Shown piece by piece: positions 1 to 8,760 of a DNA stretch of 64,000 bases (position 1 is the stretch's first letter; each line of letters starts with the position of its first letter). Both the position numbers and the translations under genes were made by a program. The notes under the pieces are model-generated. The model was given only the letters and a program-made list of their open reading frames with translations. It did no database searches and was not told where the DNA came from. The stretch is from Flavobacteriaceae bacterium UBA3591 (GTDB taxonomy: Bacteria; Bacteroidota; Bacteroidia; Flavobacteriales; Flavobacteriaceae), in NCBI GenBank assembly GCA_002375695.1, contig DFMO01000011.1, positions 62,001 through 126,000 on the forward strand, in the 5' to 3' direction.

Positions 1-276
1 AAAAACAACCCAAGAGATAAGTTTTTAAAACACTTTGCGAATGTTATAAAAAAAGGGTTCACCGAGCCTATTGACGCAATAATCAAATACGAGTTCGATG
101 CATCTCTTGGAAAAGAAATTTTTCTAGTTATGGTTGAAAAAAGCACTAAACCAAGATTTCTTAATTCTAAAGGAGAAGACAAAGAGTTTTATATTAGAAG
201 ATCTGCTACTAGCCAGAAGTTAAATGTTGAGGAGGCAGTAAAATATAGCATTGATAAGTGGCATACACTTGATTAA
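1..276 (+). CDS. C-terminal fragment of a Schlafen/AlbA_2-like (divergent AAA-4) protein
   Basis: The reading frame is open from the first base and ends with TAA at 274-276, leaving 91 residues of a gene that starts outside the window. The tail reads ...KGEDKEFYIRRSATSQKL..., followed by an amphipathic helix and a Trp near the end (SIDKWHTLD). An E-F-Y-[IV]-R-x(2)-[AN]-[ST] strand followed by an [ILV]-E-E-A/ E helix is typical of the end of the Slfn AlbA_2 / divergent AAA-4 fold found in many bacterial putative ATP- or nucleic-acid-binding proteins. Such proteins are often accessory or defence genes, but the N-terminal part that would decide this is not visible. The family call is from memory of the motif only. 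Confidence 0.6.
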   Translation, partial: KNNPRDKFLKHFANVIKKGFTEPIDAIIKYEFDASLGKEIFLVMVEKSTKPRFLNSKGEDKEFYIRRSATSQKLNVEEAVKYSIDKWHTLD

Positions 277-650
277 TTACGAAAATAAAAAATAATATAC
301 ATCTCACTATAAGTGAGGAAAAATTTCAATTAAAAATCTTAATCGTATAGCATGGCCATAGGATTTTTTTTTAAAGTAAAACTTAATAGAGAAAAACAAC
401 TAATCTAAATTAAGAATACAATAATTCCTTCTAATGAAATGCTTACGTTTTAATTGCTGCTTTATAAAATTTGTAGCGCTTGCATTTTAAATTATTTCTA
501 AACAACGTATTACTACAACTCAAGCAAAGGTTTTTTCAAAAAACTTGCGATTTTGGCTTGTTAAGAATTTGTAGCAAGCTACAATGTGTTTAATTTAAAC
601 GAGTAAACATTTTTTAAAAACCCATAGGTAGCACAGGAATACTAAAAACA
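277..650. other. gene-free gap with inverted repeats
   Basis: No plausible gene is seen in this very AT-rich stretch. It contains a perfect 7-bp-arm palindrome TTGTAGC-AA-GCTACAA at 569-584. The imperfect copy TTGTAGCGCTTGC at 471-483 is an inverted partner of GCAAGCTACAA at 574-584, about 90 nt apart, so a large hairpin with internal symmetry can be drawn. It may be a decayed mobile-element end or an attachment site. No function is assigned. Confidence 0.4.
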
Positions 651-680
651 AAAAACCCGAAACAAATGTTTCGGGTTTTT
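651..680 (-). terminator. hairpin terminator downstream of tRNA-Phe
   Basis: Perfect 13-bp inverted arms AAAAACCCGAAAC and GTTTCGGGTTTTT are separated by a 4-nt loop. Read on the minus strand, the stem ends in a T run, directly behind the tRNA 3' end. It is symmetrical enough to work on either strand. Confidence 0.8.
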
Positions 681-683
681 AAG

Positions 684-756
684 TGGTGCCTCCAAGAATC
701 GAACTAGGGACACATGGATTTTCAGTCCATTGCTCTACCAACTGAGCTAAGGCACC
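684..756 (-). tRNA. tRNA-Phe (GAA)
   Basis: On the minus strand the 73-nt sequence begins GGTGCCTTAGCTCAG and closes with AGGCACC plus discriminator A, giving a perfect 7-bp acceptor stem. The D arm (AGCTCAGTTGGTAGAGC), the anticodon loop with GAA in a CTGAAAA context, and a T arm with GTTCGATTC are all present. The 3' CCA is not encoded (the next bases are CTT), so it must be added by the CCA-adding enzyme. A strong hairpin follows immediately. Confidence 0.97.
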
Positions 757-769
757 ATTATTGAGACGG

Positions 770-798
770 CAAATATAAAGCAATTTTCGCTTTTGCAA
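770..798 (-). promoter_or_regulatory. Bacteroidetes-type promoter for tRNA-Phe
   Basis: On the minus strand TATATTTG (770-777) fits the Bacteroidetes -7 consensus TAnnTTTG, and TTG (796-798) lies 18 nt upstream, matching the -33 element. The predicted start of transcription is about 8 nt before the mature tRNA 5' end at 756, as expected for a short leader removed by RNase P. Confidence 0.7.
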
Positions 799-899
799 AA
801 CAAAATTAAAAAAATAATCGATAAAATTTAAACATATTTTTTACCGCCTTAACAATTACTTAGTTACAGAATTGTATTTTTACATTTTTAAATTAAAAA

Positions 900-1628
900 A
901 TGAATCTTGCTATTGATGTTGGAAACACTTCGGTAAAACTTGGCGTGTTTCACAATAATATATTACACCATAAAGAGACTTGTGCACTTGATAATTTTTC
1001 GGAAACAATACACAGATTGTTTCAGGAGTTTCCAACTATTCAGCACTGTATTATCTCGTCGGTTGGAAAATTATCTAAAAATCAAGTTTTAAAAGTAACT
1101 GAATTATGCGCAGTTATTGAATTAAACCACGAAACTAAAATTCCGTTTATAAATAAATACGGTACCCCCACAACCCTTGGGCTGGACCGTATAGCTTTAA
1201 TAAGCGCAGCTTCGCATCAATATTACAAGCAAAATGTTTTGGTTATAGATGCAGGCACATGTATAACGTATGATTTTATTTCAGATAATAACGAATATCT
1301 TGGTGGCGCAATTTCACCTGGAATAGCACAGCGTTATAAATCTTTAAATACTTTTACCGCCAACCTACCGTTATTAGAAAAAACTAATCCCGCCACACTT
1401 ACAGGAAATAACACCGCAAACTCCATTCATGCGGGTATTATTAATGGTGTACTTTTTGAATTAAATGGGTTTATTAAGGCTTACGATAAAAAATACAAGA
1501 ATTTAACAGTTATTTTAACAGGTGGAGACATACATTTTTTGCGAGATAGTATAAAAAATGACATCTTTGCGAACTCAAATTTTTTATTGGAGGGCTTGAA
1601 CCACATTTTAGAATATAACAAACATTGA
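900..1628 (+). CDS. coaX: type III pantothenate kinase
   Basis: CoaX phosphorylates pantothenate, the first committed step of coenzyme A synthesis, in the cytoplasm. It is 242 residues long, usual for the family. The ASKHA-fold signatures are present: N-terminal phosphate loop AIDVGNTS (D6, G8, N9, T10), GLDR at 94-97, the second phosphate motif VIDAGTC with D117, and GGAISPG at 135-141. The next gene begins inside the stop codon (TGATG), so the two are probably co-translated. It heads an envelope-related block running to about 8.6 kb. Flavobacteria commonly keep coaX in this position. Confidence 0.95.
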   Translation: MNLAIDVGNTSVKLGVFHNNILHHKETCALDNFSETIHRLFQEFPTIQHCIISSVGKLSKNQVLKVTELCAVIELNHETKIPFINKYGTPTTLGLDRIALISAASHQYYKQNVLVIDAGTCITYDFISDNNEYLGGAISPGIAQRYKSLNTFTANLPLLEKTNPATLTGNNTANSIHAGIINGVLFELNGFIKAYDKKYKNLTVILTGGDIHFLRDSIKNDIFANSNFLLEGLNHILEYNKH

Positions 1629-2866
1629 TGTTTAAGAAAATAGTAGTCGGTTTATTTATACTTGTTACCAGTATAACGGTAGCCCAAGAAGGAACTACCT
1701 CGCCATATTCTTTCTATGGCATAGGAACTTTAAAATTTCGTGGAACTGTTGAAAACAGATCCATGGCAGGGTTAGGAGTATTTTCAGATAGTATTCATAT
1801 TAATTTACAAAATCCAGCATCGTATTCGGGGCTGCGATTGGTTAACTTTTCGGTAGGTGGAAGTCATAAAATTTCGACCCAAAGAAATGAAAGTGCTAGT
1901 CAAAACACTTCAACTACAACCCTCGATTATATTTCTATGGGTATTCCTATGGGAAAAACAGGATTAGGTTTTGGTCTTGTGCCATATACCGCCGTAGGTT
2001 ATGATTTTTATTCGGAAGTACCCGATGGTTTAACCGAGTACTCTGGCAACGGAGGTTTAAATAAAGCCTATTTATCTCTTGGCTACCAAATAACGCCATC
2101 CTTTAGTATAGGTGCAGAGGCAAACTACAATTTTGGTAAAATTGAAAACACTGCAATTACTCAAAAGAGCGATATTCAATATGCCAGCAAAGCCTATAAC
2201 AGATCAGATATTTTAGGTTTAAGTTTTAATTTTGGCGCATTATACAAGCGAATGATAACAAACAAGCTTGAATTAACAACCTCTATTACCTATACCCCAG
2301 GAACAGATTTTACTTCAGAAAACTCCAGAAAAATAGCTACCGTAGATGTTACACCCGTAGGTATTTTTACAGTTGATGAAAGAGATATAACGGTTGCCGA
2401 TACCGATTTTACTTTCCCATCACAATTGAGTATTGGTGCTGGTATTGGAAAACCAAAACATTGGGCCTTGGGGATTGAATACACAAACCAAAAAACTAGT
2501 AATTTTACAAATCGTTCGTTTAATATAGACAATGTTACGTATAACGACGCCTCAAAATTTCGAGTGGGCGGATATTATATTCCAAATTATAATGCCTTCG
2601 GAAACTACTTTAAACGTGTGGTTTACCGCGGCGGAATTAGATTTGAAGAAACAGGTTTAACTGTGAATGGACAAGACATTAAAGAGTTTGGCATATCTTT
2701 TGGAGTTGGTATGCCCGTAGGCCGATTATTTTCTAACATTAACTTAGGATTTGAAATTGGAAGACGAGGAACCAAAGATTTTGGACTAATTCAAGAAGAT
2801 TTCTTTAATACATTTTTAAGCTTCTCTCTAAATGACCGATGGTTCGAAAAAAGACTTTATGATTAA
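1628..2866 (+). CDS. outer-membrane beta-barrel-like protein, function unknown
   Basis: A 412-residue protein with a clear signal peptide (MFKKIVVGLFILVTSITVAQ, then EG), followed by alternating aromatic/polar strands, many Gly/Asn turns and a late aromatic segment, consistent with an outer-membrane barrel of the FadL/PorP-like sort. The ATG at 1628 overlaps the coaX stop by one base; a TTG three bases earlier is in frame but less likely. No catalytic motif is recognised. Its place between coaX and a TPR protein followed by lptC suggests a role in envelope assembly or transport. Specific function unknown. Confidence 0.75.
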   Translation: MFKKIVVGLFILVTSITVAQEGTTSPYSFYGIGTLKFRGTVENRSMAGLGVFSDSIHINLQNPASYSGLRLVNFSVGGSHKISTQRNESASQNTSTTTLDYISMGIPMGKTGLGFGLVPYTAVGYDFYSEVPDGLTEYSGNGGLNKAYLSLGYQITPSFSIGAEANYNFGKIENTAITQKSDIQYASKAYNRSDILGLSFNFGALYKRMITNKLELTTSITYTPGTDFTSENSRKIATVDVTPVGIFTVDERDITVADTDFTFPSQLSIGAGIGKPKHWALGIEYTNQKTSNFTNRSFNIDNVTYNDASKFRVGGYYIPNYNAFGNYFKRVVYRGGIRFEETGLTVNGQDIKEFGISFGVGMPVGRLFSNINLGFEIGRRGTKDFGLIQEDFFNTFLSFSLNDRWFEKRLYD

Positions 2867-2885
2867 TACCGATAATACAAAAACA

Positions 2886-4250
2886 ATGAAAACTAAATTC
2901 CTATTATTATTCACCGTTGCACTTCTTTCCTTCACCGGGACGTCTTTTGCCCAAGCACCAGACGATTGTGCAATTTCTTTATCATACTTTACTGAACCAG
3001 CCAAAATAAAAAATTATGAGGCTGCACTTCCTCACTATGAGAAATTGATTAAAGAATGCCCAGATTATCACGTGGCTATATACCAGTATGGTGTAAAAAT
3101 GTTTGAGTATTTTGTTAAGGAAAAAGGCGATACTAGTAAAGTAAAAGACTTAATTGAAGCACACGAATTACGTCTTAAAAACTTTCCAGAAAAAACAAAA
3201 GAAGGCGACGTTCTTATTACTGTAGCTCAAATTAAGTACGATAATAATATAGGCACAAAAGAGGAGCAGTTTGATGCTTTTGACGAAGCATTTAACAAGC
3301 ACCCAAAAGATTTTACTAGTGGTAAAAGTTTATACACCTACTTTTCATTGGCAGTAGATTTATACAATAATGGTGAAAAAGAATTACAAGAAATATTCGA
3401 CTTGTACGATGTTACTATTAGCAAAATTGATTCTGAAAAGAACAACCTTGCAAAAAAACTTACCGATTTAATGGATAAGGAAGAAGCAGGTACAACGCTT
3501 ACTAGTAAACAAAAACGTGCTAAGGCTGTTTACGAAAACAACTTAGGTGTTTACAACACTGTTGAAGAAGCCGTAAATGGTAAATTAGGCCAGTTAGCAG
3601 ATTGCCCTAACCTAATCCCTCTTTATGAAAAAGACTTTGAAGAGAAAAAAGATGATATCGATTGGTTAAAATCTGCAAGTAACAGACTTGATGCAAAAGA
3701 GTGCGAGAGCGAATTGTCTTCTAGATTAGCCGTTCGTTTACACGAATTAGAGCCTAGTTCTACATCGGCATATTTATTAGGAAAGCAGGCCGAAGCCGAA
3801 GGTAAAGCTTCAAAAGCACTCGAGTATTTTAATGAAGCTGCAGAGCTTGAAACAGACAATTCTAAAAAATATAGAATTTACTACAGTATAGCCGAAAACT
3901 TCCGTAAAAAAGGAAGCTATAGCACTGCGAGAAACTATTACAATAAAATGTTACAAGTAAAACCTTCTGCAGGTATTGCTTATTACAAGATAGGTTCTAT
4001 GTACGCTGATAGCGCTAACGGTTGTGGAAACACGGTATTTGAAAAAAGAGCAATGTATTGGTTAGCTGCAGATATGATGGATAAAGCTGCCCGTGTAGAT
4101 GGCAGTGTTGCCAAAAACGCAAAAGCTGCTGCTTCATCATACCGCGCTCGTGCCCCTCAAGCAAGCGATATCTTTTCTGAAGGTATGGCCGGTAAAACTG
4201 TAAAGTTTAATTGCTGGGTTGGTGGTAGTGTAAAAGTTCCTAACTTATAA
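2886..4250 (+). CDS. secreted TPR-repeat protein
   Basis: About 454 residues. An upstream in-frame ATG at 2832 would overlap the previous gene by 35 nt and put 18 charged residues before the signal peptide, so the ATG at 2886 (MKTKFLLLFTVALLSFTGTSFAQ) is preferred. The mature part is helical, with TPR-like units near the N-terminus (residues about 30-60) and clear TPRs at about 320-385 (ASKALEYFNEAAELE, YSTARNYYNKMLQVKPSAG). It lies 2 nt before lptC and is probably co-transcribed. TPRs mediate protein contacts, so a periplasmic scaffold is likely. The exact role is unknown. Confidence 0.8.
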   Translation: MKTKFLLLFTVALLSFTGTSFAQAPDDCAISLSYFTEPAKIKNYEAALPHYEKLIKECPDYHVAIYQYGVKMFEYFVKEKGDTSKVKDLIEAHELRLKNFPEKTKEGDVLITVAQIKYDNNIGTKEEQFDAFDEAFNKHPKDFTSGKSLYTYFSLAVDLYNNGEKELQEIFDLYDVTISKIDSEKNNLAKKLTDLMDKEEAGTTLTSKQKRAKAVYENNLGVYNTVEEAVNGKLGQLADCPNLIPLYEKDFEEKKDDIDWLKSASNRLDAKECESELSSRLAVRLHELEPSSTSAYLLGKQAEAEGKASKALEYFNEAAELETDNSKKYRIYYSIAENFRKKGSYSTARNYYNKMLQVKPSAGIAYYKIGSMYADSANGCGNTVFEKRAMYWLAADMMDKAARVDGSVAKNAKAAASSYRARAPQASDIFSEGMAGKTVKFNCWVGGSVKVPNL

Positions 4251-4252
4251 GA

Positions 4253-4831
4253 ATGTTCACAATAGCACATAGTATTAAAAGCGTGATGACCCTTTTAGCG
4301 GTCATCACGCTTTTTGCATGTGAAGGTAATTACCAAAATGTAAAAAAAATGAGCCTTTCAGATGGGGCGCCAATTGCCGAAGGCAAAAATGTAGATTTTA
4401 AATACACAGATTCGGGAAAATTAGTTACAAATCTTCTGGCTAATAAAGTCTTAGATTATTCAAATTTAGAATTTCCGTATAAAGAATTTACCAACGGTAT
4501 TAAAATATATTTTTGGGATAAAGAGGGTAAAAAAAACACAGTTACCGCAGACTATGCCATTCAATTTGACCAAACTGGCTTGGTCGATTTGCAGAATAAC
4601 GTGGTGGTAATTACTGCCGATAGCGTAGTTTTAAATTCAGATCAACTTTATTGGGATCAAAAAAACAAATGGGTTTTTACAGATAAACCCTATAAAATAA
4701 GATTTAAAGACGGTTCGTATAATGAAGGCGCCGTTGGGTTTGATAGCAGTGAAGATTTCACTACCTTTCTTTCCAGAAAAAACCAAGGAGTACAATTAGT
4801 AGACAAAAAAAACTTAAAAGATGGGAAGTAA
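4253..4831 (+). CDS. lptC: LPS export protein LptC (lipoprotein form)
   Basis: 192 residues. The N-terminal hydrophobic stretch ends in a lipobox-like ITLFAC, so it is probably a lipoprotein. The body shows the repeated beta-strand character of the OstA/LptC fold, with segments such as NVVVITADSVVLNSDQLYWDQ that match LptC/LptA-type repeats. LptC bridges the inner-membrane LptBFG transporter to periplasmic LptA in lipopolysaccharide export. It overlaps the following small membrane gene by 11 nt and follows the TPR gene by 2 nt, so all three are probably one transcript. The other lpt genes are not in the window. Confidence 0.85.
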   Translation: MFTIAHSIKSVMTLLAVITLFACEGNYQNVKKMSLSDGAPIAEGKNVDFKYTDSGKLVTNLLANKVLDYSNLEFPYKEFTNGIKIYFWDKEGKKNTVTADYAIQFDQTGLVDLQNNVVVITADSVVLNSDQLYWDQKNKWVFTDKPYKIRFKDGSYNEGAVGFDSSEDFTTFLSRKNQGVQLVDKKNLKDGK

Positions 4832-5012
4832 ATTATATCGTTTGTTTGAATATTTATACTTAGTTGCAGCGGCATTCTTTGCCTATGAAACCGTAGTACA
4901 CTGGAACACGGCTCGCAATCAAGCCTATCTTTATCTATTTTTTGTAGTTATTGCAATTTTTATGTTCTTCTTTAAACGAAGTTTTAGGAAGAAAATGAAT
5001 AACAGGAAGTAA
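4821..5012 (+). CDS. small two-TM membrane protein
   Basis: 63 residues with two hydrophobic segments (about 9-22 and 34-51) and a strongly basic tail (KRSFRKKMNNRK), predicting an inner-membrane protein with a positively charged cytoplasmic end. The start overlaps lptC by 11 nt, a sign of translational coupling. It is not a shadow: the frame carries a coherent hydrophobic pattern and the operon continues beyond it. Function unknown; the context suggests the envelope block. Confidence 0.8.
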   Translation: MGSKLYRLFEYLYLVAAAFFAYETVVHWNTARNQAYLYLFFVVIAIFMFFFKRSFRKKMNNRK

Positions 5013-5071
5013 TGATACATCGAGAAAATATAGCTTGTTGTACTTATAACCTTACAAGATTGAAATTTTAA

Positions 5072-6325
5072 ATGGACTACAGCATTATTATCATAGTAAC
5101 AATGCTAATTCTCTCTGCCTTCTTTTCGGGAATGGAGATTGCTTATGTTTCGTCCAACAAAATTCATATAGAAATTGAAAAAAAACAAAATACCTTTCTT
5201 GCAGGTATTTTAAAAAAAATTACCGCCCGTCCTTCAAAATTTATTGCCACCATGCTTGTAGGCAATAATATCGCCCTGGTAATTTATGGTTTTTTTATGG
5301 GCGATTTGCTTATGAATTATATCCCGCTTGTTGGCTTTAGCGGCTTGCTTGTTCAAACTGTAATTTCTACCATTGTTATACTCCTAACAGCCGAATTCTT
5401 ACCCAAAGTTTTCTTTCAAATCTACGCCAACAGTCTGGTTAAAATTTTTGCACTGCCCGCCTATTTCTTTTACGTGCTGTTTTCTTTAATTTCTGAATTT
5501 GTTATTTGGATTTCCGATTTAATACTAAAACTGTTGTTTAAATCTGAAGGCGATACCGTACAACTCACCTTTAGCAAATTAGAACTCGGCAATTATATTT
5601 CGGAACAAATGGATATTGCCGAAACAAAGGAAGACATGGACTCTGAAATACAAATATTTCAAAATGCTTTAGATTTTTCCGAAGTAAAATCGCGCGAAGC
5701 CATGATTCCGCGTACCGAGGTGGTAGCTGTAGACATAAATACTTCGCCTAAAGAATTAGCAAAAATTTTCACCGAAACAGGGCTCTCTAAAATATTAATT
5801 TACAAAGAAAATATTGACGATATTTTGGGCTATGTTCACTCTTTTGAACTCTTTAAAAAACCCGATACTTTAAACAAAGTTTTAATGCCTGTGGTGTTTG
5901 TACCCGAAACCATGCTTATTAAAGACGTTTTAGGCATTTTAAGCAAAAAACGCAAAAGCATTGCAGTCGTTATTGACGAATACGGCGGTACCAGTGGAAT
6001 AATTACCGTTGAAGATATAATAGAAGAACTGTTTGGCGATATAGAAGATGAACACGATAGCGTGGCCCTTATTGAAGAAGAAATTGGAAACGGACACTAC
6101 AAATTTTCGGCACGATTAGAAGTAGATTATCTCAATGAAAATTACAATCTCAACCTAGAAGAAAGTGAAAATTTTGAAACTTTAGGCGGGTTAATAGTTA
6201 ATGCAACCGAAGAAATTCCAGACCAAGGCGAATCTGTTGAAATAGGCGATTATAGGTTTAAAATCCTGGAAGTTTCTAATACCAAAATTGAACTTGTAGA
6301 AGTAAAGAATATTGCAGACGAGTAG
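5072..6325 (+). CDS. CNNM/HlyC-CorC family membrane protein with CBS pair
   Basis: 417 residues. An N-terminal DUF21/CNNM membrane domain (residues 1 to about 150, beginning IIIIVTMLILSAFFSGMEIAYVS) is followed by a CBS-domain pair (about 205-325, with MIPRTEVVAVDI and VIDEYGGTSGIITVEDIIEELFGDI) and a C-terminal CorC_HlyC domain (about 335-415). Proteins of this architecture are linked to Mg2+/Co2+ efflux or resistance. Gliding-motility GldE has the same layout, but the neighbours expected for gldE (gldD, ssb, mutY) are absent, so the general call is used. Confidence 0.88.
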   Translation: MDYSIIIIVTMLILSAFFSGMEIAYVSSNKIHIEIEKKQNTFLAGILKKITARPSKFIATMLVGNNIALVIYGFFMGDLLMNYIPLVGFSGLLVQTVISTIVILLTAEFLPKVFFQIYANSLVKIFALPAYFFYVLFSLISEFVIWISDLILKLLFKSEGDTVQLTFSKLELGNYISEQMDIAETKEDMDSEIQIFQNALDFSEVKSREAMIPRTEVVAVDINTSPKELAKIFTETGLSKILIYKENIDDILGYVHSFELFKKPDTLNKVLMPVVFVPETMLIKDVLGILSKKRKSIAVVIDEYGGTSGIITVEDIIEELFGDIEDEHDSVALIEEEIGNGHYKFSARLEVDYLNENYNLNLEESENFETLGGLIVNATEEIPDQGESVEIGDYRFKILEVSNTKIELVEVKNIADE

Positions 6326-6469
6326 ATTTTTAAATATTGTATACTTTTTGCATTTTATTTTTTATTAATGGTAGGAAAATGGTATTTTCGCCCCCTAAAT
6401 AACTAAAAAAATTATCTTTAAATGCCCGATAATATATTGAGCATCTAAATAAATACAACCAAACCCTTC

Positions 6470-6481
6470 ATCTTCGAAGAT
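6470..6481. repeat. 12-bp perfect palindrome upstream of the PPIase gene
   Basis: ATCTTCGAAGAT lies 35 nt before the PPIase start codon. It could be an operator for a dimeric regulator or chance in an AT-rich leader. Confidence 0.3.
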
Positions 6482-6515
6482 TCGAAAATGATAAAATATA
6501 AATTACGGAAATCAA

Positions 6516-8627
6516 ATGGCAATTTTAAACAGTATTAGAAAAAGAGGGATATTTCTTATCCTTATTATTGCATTGGCGCTATTCGCCTTTATTTTAAGTG
6601 ATATTATAACGAAAGGTGGAGGAACAAAAGTTCAAGACACAATCGCTACCATTAACGGCACAGATATCTCCCGCCAAAGTTTTATGGAAGAGGTAGAAGC
6701 CACCCAGCGTAATTTAGGGCCAAATGCAAACGCCTCACAAGCTGTCAATATGGTTTGGGAAAGAGAATTACGCCGTGTAATTTTGGAAGAACAATATGAA
6801 CAAGCAGGACTTTCTGTGGAAAAAGCGCAACTAGATAATGCCTTAAAGTCTGCCTTGGCAAACAATCCAACTTTCTTAAATGAAGCTGGAGAAGTAGACG
6901 AAGGTAAAATTCAAGAATATATTGCGAGTATTAAAACATCGTCGCCAGCAATGTATAACCAATGGCTAGATTTTGAACAAAATGTTGCTACTGGCATATT
7001 ACAACGTACTTACTACAACTTAATTAAAGGTGGCCTGCGTACAACTGTAGCCGAAGGCGAACAAGAATATCACTTTCAAAACGACAATATTAACATTAAC
7101 TATGTAATGGTGCCTTACAGCACTGTTGATGACGCCGATGTTACCGTTACCGATGCCGAAATAAAAAAGTATATCGCCGATAATCCTAAGGATTATGAAG
7201 TTGAAGCGCAAGCAGACATTCAATATATATTAATTTCTGAAGAGCCTTCTGCCGAAGATATTGAAGAAGCAAAGGTGGCTACTGCAGCTTTGTTAGAAGA
7301 TCGCGTAGAATACAACCAAAATACAAAAAGCAACGACAGCATTGCTGGGTTTAAAAACACTAAAAATTACGAAGAATTCGTAAATGTAAATTCTGACGTT
7401 CCTTTCTTTGACCGTTGGATGTTTAAAAACGATTTACCAGAATCTGTTGCCGATACTTTAATTAACTTAGACGAAGGCGATATTTACGGTCCGTTTAAAG
7501 TAGACAACACCTTCTACCTTTCAAAAGTTATAGATACTAAAAGAATGCCAGATTCTACGGCATCAAAACATATCTTAGTTAGGTATGAAGGCACAATGCG
7601 CGCTCCTGAATCTATAACTAGAACTAAAGAAGAAGCAAAGAAACTTGCAGATAGCTTGTTAAGCGTTGTAAAAAGAGATAAGTCTAAATTCACCGAGTTA
7701 GCAAACCAATTTTCCGATGACGGTTCAGGTCAAAACGGTGGCGATTTAGGAACTTCAACACCTGGTAGAATGGTACCACCATTCGACGAATTTATCTTCA
7801 ACAACCCTGAAGGCACAATTGGTTTGGTTGAAACAGATTTCGGGTTCCACGTAATTGAAGTAGGTGAGCAATCGGCTCCTAAAAAAGCTGTTAAACTTGC
7901 AACTGTTGTAAAAACAATTGAAGCTTCAGATAACACAATAAACGATGTATTTGCAAAAGCTTCGAAGTTTGAGGTTGCTCTACAAGATGGCGATTTTTCC
8001 GAATTAGCCAAAGCGCAAAACTTTGAGGTAAAGCCTGTAAACAATCTTAAAAAGATGGATGCAAATATACCGGGTATTGGCTCAAATAGACCAATTGTAA
8101 ATTGGGCTTTTGAAGAAGATACTAAAGTTGGAGACTACAAGCGTTTTAGTGTTCCAGAAGGTTATGTTATTGCACAGCTTACTCGCAAAAACCAAAAAGG
8201 ATTAATGAGTGTTGCACAAGCTACTCCTACTGTAAAGCCAATTTTAATTAATAAAAAGAAAGCCGAAAAAATTCGTCAAACAATTAATGGCACAACGCTC
8301 GAAGAAGTTGCAAACAGTAAAGGTGTAAGCGTACAAACTGCAACTGGTGTAACAATGGCTACTCCACAAATTGGCGGAAATCAAGAACCAAAAGTAGTGG
8401 GAACAGCATTTGGCACAAAGCCTGGTAATACTACTTCGTTAATAGATGGTAAAAATGGAGTTTATATGGTTAAAACAACTGCCTTTAACCCAGCACCAAA
8501 ATTAGCTTCGTATGTTAATTTTGCAAACCAATTAAGCCAAAAAGAAGCTCCAGCTTCGCAAAGTGCTGTATTTAATGCATTGAGAAACAAAGCAGAAATA
8601 GAAGATAACCGTTCTGTTTTCTACTAA
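6516..8627 (+). CDS. PpiD/SurA-like periplasmic peptidyl-prolyl isomerase
   Basis: 703 residues. One N-terminal membrane anchor (residues about 11-31, GIFLILIIALALFAFILSDII) is followed by a SurA_N-like chaperone region and a parvulin (PPIC) domain at about 345-450, with SKHILVRYEG, GGDLGTSTPGRMVPPFDEFIF and FGFHVIEVGE. A second, degenerate parvulin-like region may follow. This is the PpiD-type foldase layout: anchored in the inner membrane, it assists folding of exported outer-membrane proteins. It fits the preceding envelope genes. A 190-nt leader separates it from the CNNM gene, so it may have its own promoter. Confidence 0.9.
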   Translation: MAILNSIRKRGIFLILIIALALFAFILSDIITKGGGTKVQDTIATINGTDISRQSFMEEVEATQRNLGPNANASQAVNMVWERELRRVILEEQYEQAGLSVEKAQLDNALKSALANNPTFLNEAGEVDEGKIQEYIASIKTSSPAMYNQWLDFEQNVATGILQRTYYNLIKGGLRTTVAEGEQEYHFQNDNININYVMVPYSTVDDADVTVTDAEIKKYIADNPKDYEVEAQADIQYILISEEPSAEDIEEAKVATAALLEDRVEYNQNTKSNDSIAGFKNTKNYEEFVNVNSDVPFFDRWMFKNDLPESVADTLINLDEGDIYGPFKVDNTFYLSKVIDTKRMPDSTASKHILVRYEGTMRAPESITRTKEEAKKLADSLLSVVKRDKSKFTELANQFSDDGSGQNGGDLGTSTPGRMVPPFDEFIFNNPEGTIGLVETDFGFHVIEVGEQSAPKKAVKLATVVKTIEASDNTINDVFAKASKFEVALQDGDFSELAKAQNFEVKPVNNLKKMDANIPGIGSNRPIVNWAFEEDTKVGDYKRFSVPEGYVIAQLTRKNQKGLMSVAQATPTVKPILINKKKAEKIRQTINGTTLEEVANSKGVSVQTATGVTMATPQIGGNQEPKVVGTAFGTKPGNTTSLIDGKNGVYMVKTTAFNPAPKLASYVNFANQLSQKEAPASQSAVFNALRNKAEIEDNRSVFY

Positions 8628-8648
8628 AAGTTAGTATATAAATTATTA

Positions 8649-8682
8649 AAAGCCCTGTTACCAAAACGTAACAGGGCTTTTT
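8649..8682 (+). terminator. rho-independent terminator after the PPIase gene
   Basis: Perfect 13-bp arms AAAGCCCTGTTAC / GTAACAGGGCTTT with a 6-nt loop (CAAAAC), followed by further T residues, 22 nt beyond the PPIase stop codon. Confidence 0.92.
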
Positions 8683-8760
8683 GTTTAAAACTGAATTTCA
8701 AATTCAAGTTTAAACCGAAAATATCTATTATTTTTAAGCAATTATTATCACAGGTATACA

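Noticed and set aside
1625..1630. TTG start three bases upstream of the ATG for the outer-membrane-like gene
   Set aside because: ATG at 1628 gives the same signal peptide without the extra Met and overlaps the coaX stop in the usual TGATG manner.
2832..2885. Longer N-terminus of the secreted TPR protein
   Set aside because: It would place 18 polar residues before the signal peptide and overlap the previous gene by 35 nt; the ATG at 2886 starts directly with MKTKFLLLF.
5072..6325. Gliding-motility gene gldE
   Set aside because: Same domain layout, but the usual gldE neighbours are absent; the general CNNM/HlyC-CorC name is safer.
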